From Vulcanimicrobiota bacterium (GTDB lineage Bacteria > Vulcanimicrobiota > Vulcanimicrobiia > Vulcanimicrobiales > Vulcanimicrobiaceae): 14,785 bases of DNA. Shown in pieces: positions 12,304 to 14,785 of the stretch (its first letter is position 1; each line of letters opens with the position of its first letter). The position numbers were made by a program, and so were the translations under genes. The stretch is from positions 1 to 14,785 of the forward strand of contig JAFAHB010000124.1 in assembly GCA_019237435.1 (NCBI GenBank), read 5' to 3'. The notes under the pieces are model-generated. The model was not told the origin of the DNA and did no database searches. It was given only the letters and a program-made list of their open reading frames with translations.

Positions 12304-14785
12304 GTCGATGCTGCTCTCCATTTTATATTTCGGGCAGTTCGTGCTGGTCGGCGCAGCAATTACGACGTCGTTCAACAAGTCGCGCAACTCCCTGCGATCG
12401 CTGCTCGTCGCGCCCGCGGTCGGCGCGGCCGCCATCGCCTTGATTTTGCTTCCCTTCAGCAGACTCGGATTTTCGCTTGGCAGCGTTGCTCCGTTCGTGC
12501 TCGGCGTACTCGACGTTCTTGCGGTCATCGCTCTGCTGCGCGGTCGACCTAGGCTCACGCCGGCGTTTGCGTGGTTTGCGTTGCCGGCCGCAGTCGTCTT
12601 CCTTTTCCTGGGCTTGCCGCTGATGATCTATGGTAAGGACTGGATGGCATATGCGAACCAAGATATGCTCATTCCGCTCTTTACCGCCGACTGGTTGACC
12701 GGCCACGGCATGTTCTCGCGGCCCGTTTGGACCGATTACGGGCTCAATAGAAATCTAGCGACCTGTGCCTGGGTCGCGAACGTCTTCGGTGCGGGAAACC
12801 GTACCGCGACCGGCGTGCTTACGAGCTCTTTGGCTGCGGCGACCGGCGTCGCGCCGCTAACGGCAATCATGCCGGTGATCGTGGCCGGCTACGCGGCGCT
12901 GACCCTCGCCGCAGGGGCGCTGGTTACCCTGCGCTTCCGTACGGTCGCCGCACCGCTGGTCGTATGTTTGTGGATGGCGCTATCGAGCCAAGGCGCGTAC
13001 AGCATCTTCAATCAGCACATCGACCAGATCTTTGGTCTGGCGTCGCTCGCATCGGTCATCGTGCTCTTGCCAAGCCGAGCGCTTTACGCCGGCGGCGGCG
13101 CGACGCAAGTGTCGCGTTCCGTGCCCGCCGCGCTTGCCATTACCGGGACTCTGGTTTTCTACCCAGAGTTTTCGACCGTTCTCATCGCTTCGTGGCTCGT
13201 CATTTCCGTAAAGGCGGTACGGAGGGTGCGCCGCCCATTCCGGCATTGGCTACGGACGAACGCGCTCTTGATCGTGGTAGTCTGCATTTTCCTAAACTTG
13301 TCCATCCTCACGCCGCTGGTGATTCTCAGCTACCTGAATTTGCAGCCCTGGTGGGGCTACCCTGACTACTTGATTCCAAGCGGGCTTGCGGTGATGTGGG
13401 GCTTCGTTGGACGCGGAGAGCAGGGCATGCGCGATCTTCTCAACGTTGCGATCGCCGCCGGTGGACTCGTTTTCTTCAGCTTGGTGGTTGCGGTTGTAGT
13501 CTATCTACGAAGGGTTTACGCGCCTGCGGTCGTGGCTGGACTAATGATCGTAGCGGGAGCGTATTTCTTCGAGCGCCACGCGGGTTATAGCGTGCTCAAA
13601 ATAGCGATGTATCTTAGCCCGTTCGCCATCGCCGTGTTCGTAACGGCGGCTTTCGATCTCTTGCGAAAAATGCGCCAAGCCCGCGGAGCAAATCCCCAAA
13701 GGGTCGCTCTCGCGCCGCTTCTATTGGTTACAGCGTGCGCGGTGGCAGGCCTCAACGGGACGATCTACGAGCTCGTTCGAAGCATGAATCTGTTCGACGA
13801 TCGTTCGACGTCGCTCGTTTCGATTAGAGGCAGCTCGCGGGAGCATCTTGTCAGCGAGCTGCCGGCGCAGTTCCGCAGCGTCGGTGCGGTGACATTGGTG
13901 AGCGATACGCCCGATTTGCCGCTCGGTCAATACGAAGGCGAGCTTCTCAAGGGCACGCCGCTTTACTTTCCGGCGGGAGACGCCGTAGCCATTTGCGCCG
14001 GGGGCGGTACGTACGCCGGGTTTCTTGCGAATCGCCGCGAATTCAGGATCGCTCAAAGATACGTGCGATCGCGCCGCGAGCTACTACCCGCTGCCGCATT
14101 CGCGTTTGGCCTTGGGGCAAGGCGGCAAGTCGTAGAGTTTTCAGAAGATTCTCGATTGCTGAACGGATCCGTGTTGACGAGCCACGACGCACTCCTCGCG
14201 AGCTCGTCGCAGTTGAGCGTCATCAACGGAAATACGGCGCATGCCTCATCGACGGTAACGGTCATACCGGGCGATGCCGTAAGCAATCATCTGGTGTTCG
14301 TGAACTCGTCGCTGGGCATATTCGGCGTAGATCCAAGATCGGCTTTGGGCAATCCGGAGCCGGATTTTTTCAACAAGAAAGATACGATCCAGTTAGCTTC
14401 GCGCCGTTATCTGCTTTTCGAAGTTCTCAATCCGTCAAAACGGTTTAACGTCTATTTGAGCCTCACGGAAACACCCGGCGGACTCCGGCCGCATACCGTC
14501 TCTCCGGTAATTTATGGAGAGGCACCGGTGCGGTTGAAACCTTCCGACGCGGGCGCGGCGCAGTGGTATTCTCCAGCGCTTTCACCAAGGTGGATTCACG
14601 GCCAAGCCTATATCGTGCTCGACCTCGGCAGAGAGCCCACGCCGTTTCCGCCGGAGCCGCGCCACGGATTGATGAGTCTCTACGGACGATCGACCAGGGT
14701 GGACGATCGCCTCTTTGTGGCTTTTCTGCGCAACCTGTCGCTTCTATCCACGCGGGAGCTCGCCGAGCGCAGCGTACCGACCATG
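12299..14785 (+). CDS. Large polytopic membrane protein, function unknown, 3' end outside the window
   Basis: The frame from ATG 12299 stays open for 829 codons and runs off the right edge. An in-frame TGA at 12293-12295 limits the start; ATG 12308 is an alternative. The first about 490 residues hold many hydrophobic spans (I count roughly 10-12). A larger loop at about 107-170 contains KDWMAYANQDMLIPL and WTDYGLNRN. The last about 340 residues are soluble-looking, with beta-rich segments (for example VISNHLVF-like and YLLFEVLNPSKRFNVYLSL regions). Many helices with a long first loop and a C-terminal extracytoplasmic domain resemble GT-C glycosyltransferases or polysaccharide polymerases, but I see no diagnostic catalytic motif. 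I do not recognise the family. It lies 85 bases after the phosphoesterase pair and may have its own promoter. Confidence 0.8.
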   Translation, partial: MPSMLLSILYFGQFVLVGAAITTSFNKSRNSLRSLLVAPAVGAAAIALILLPFSRLGFSLGSVAPFVLGVLDVLAVIALLRGRPRLTPAFAWFALPAAVVFLFLGLPLMIYGKDWMAYANQDMLIPLFTADWLTGHGMFSRPVWTDYGLNRNLATCAWVANVFGAGNRTATGVLTSSLAAATGVAPLTAIMPVIVAGYAALTLAAGALVTLRFRTVAAPLVVCLWMALSSQGAYSIFNQHIDQIFGLASLASVIVLLPSRALYAGGGATQVSRSVPAALAITGTLVFYPEFSTVLIASWLVISVKAVRRVRRPFRHWLRTNALLIVVVCIFLNLSILTPLVILSYLNLQPWWGYPDYLIPSGLAVMWGFVGRGEQGMRDLLNVAIAAGGLVFFSLVVAVVVYLRRVYAPAVVAGLMIVAGAYFFERHAGYSVLKIAMYLSPFAIAVFVTAAFDLLRKMRQARGANPQRVALAPLLLVTACAVAGLNGTIYELVRSMNLFDDRSTSLVSIRGSSREHLVSELPAQFRSVGAVTLVSDTPDLPLGQYEGELLKGTPLYFPAGDAVAICAGGGTYAGFLANRREFRIAQRYVRSRRELLPAAAFAFGLGARRQVVEFSEDSRLLNGSVLTSHDALLASSSQLSVINGNTAHASSTVTVIPGDAVSNHLVFVNSSLGIFGVDPRSALGNPEPDFFNKKDTIQLASRRYLLFEVLNPSKRFNVYLSLTETPGGLRPHTVSPVIYGEAPVRLKPSDAGAAQWYSPALSPRWIHGQAYIVLDLGREPTPFPPEPRHGLMSLYGRSTRVDDRLFVAFLRNLSLLSTRELAERSVPTM

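Noticed and set aside
12286..12706. Short frames on both strands at the start of the large membrane protein
   Set aside because: They overlap the 829-codon frame, which alone gives hydrophobic helices and remains open to the window end.

Overview
This window is high-GC DNA (roughly 60% by eye) from a bacterium with two membranes. The evidence for an outer membrane is an ADP-heptose-type (GT9) glycosyltransferase, an LptD/OstA-like barrel protein, lipoboxes and several exported Pro/Thr-rich proteins. The style of the secreted proteins recalls deep-branching, poorly cultured phyla such as Eremiobacterota (WPS-2). That placement is an impression, not a demonstrated match. No rRNA, tRNA, CRISPR array, insertion sequence or phage gene was seen.

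Left block, 1-5240, all on the minus strand. A tightly packed, operon-like series reads phosphopentomutase (deoB) -> priming sugar-phosphate transferase -> MurJ/MviN-family flippase -> family 2 glycosyltransferase -> family 9 glycosyltransferase (cut by the left edge). The first two genes overlap in a GTGA, the flippase start overlaps the transferase end by 14 bases, and the last two are separated by 7 bases. Together they can load a sugar phosphate on a lipid carrier, extend it and flip it: a cell-surface glycan (LPS/O-antigen or exopolysaccharide) assembly line.

Middle block. A divergent boundary of only 29 bases (5241-5269) separates the left block from three plus-strand genes chained by 1- and 4-base overlaps (5270-8627). 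They encode a 668-residue LptD-like barrel protein, a secreted protein with a CBM20-like starch/glycan-binding domain, and a short secreted protein with a Pro/Thr linker and an Ig-like domain. A minus-strand gene (8635-9264) converges on them after 7 bases. It has a TonB-like membrane anchor (S16-x3-H20) but a C-terminal domain that resembles the Ig-like domain of its convergent neighbour rather than TonB. These four genes are the most interesting part of the window and may form an undescribed envelope module.

Right block. Two tandem lipoprotein phosphoesterases of the AcpA/phospholipase C superfamily (9429-10799 and 10822-12213) are clear paralogues. They are followed by a large multi-spanning membrane protein of unknown function (12299 to the right edge) that stays open for 829 codons. 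A stem-loop lies after the second phosphoesterase, and a second hairpin covers the start codon of the membrane protein.

No gene-free stretch exceeds 300 bases; the longest is 9265-9428 (164 bases).
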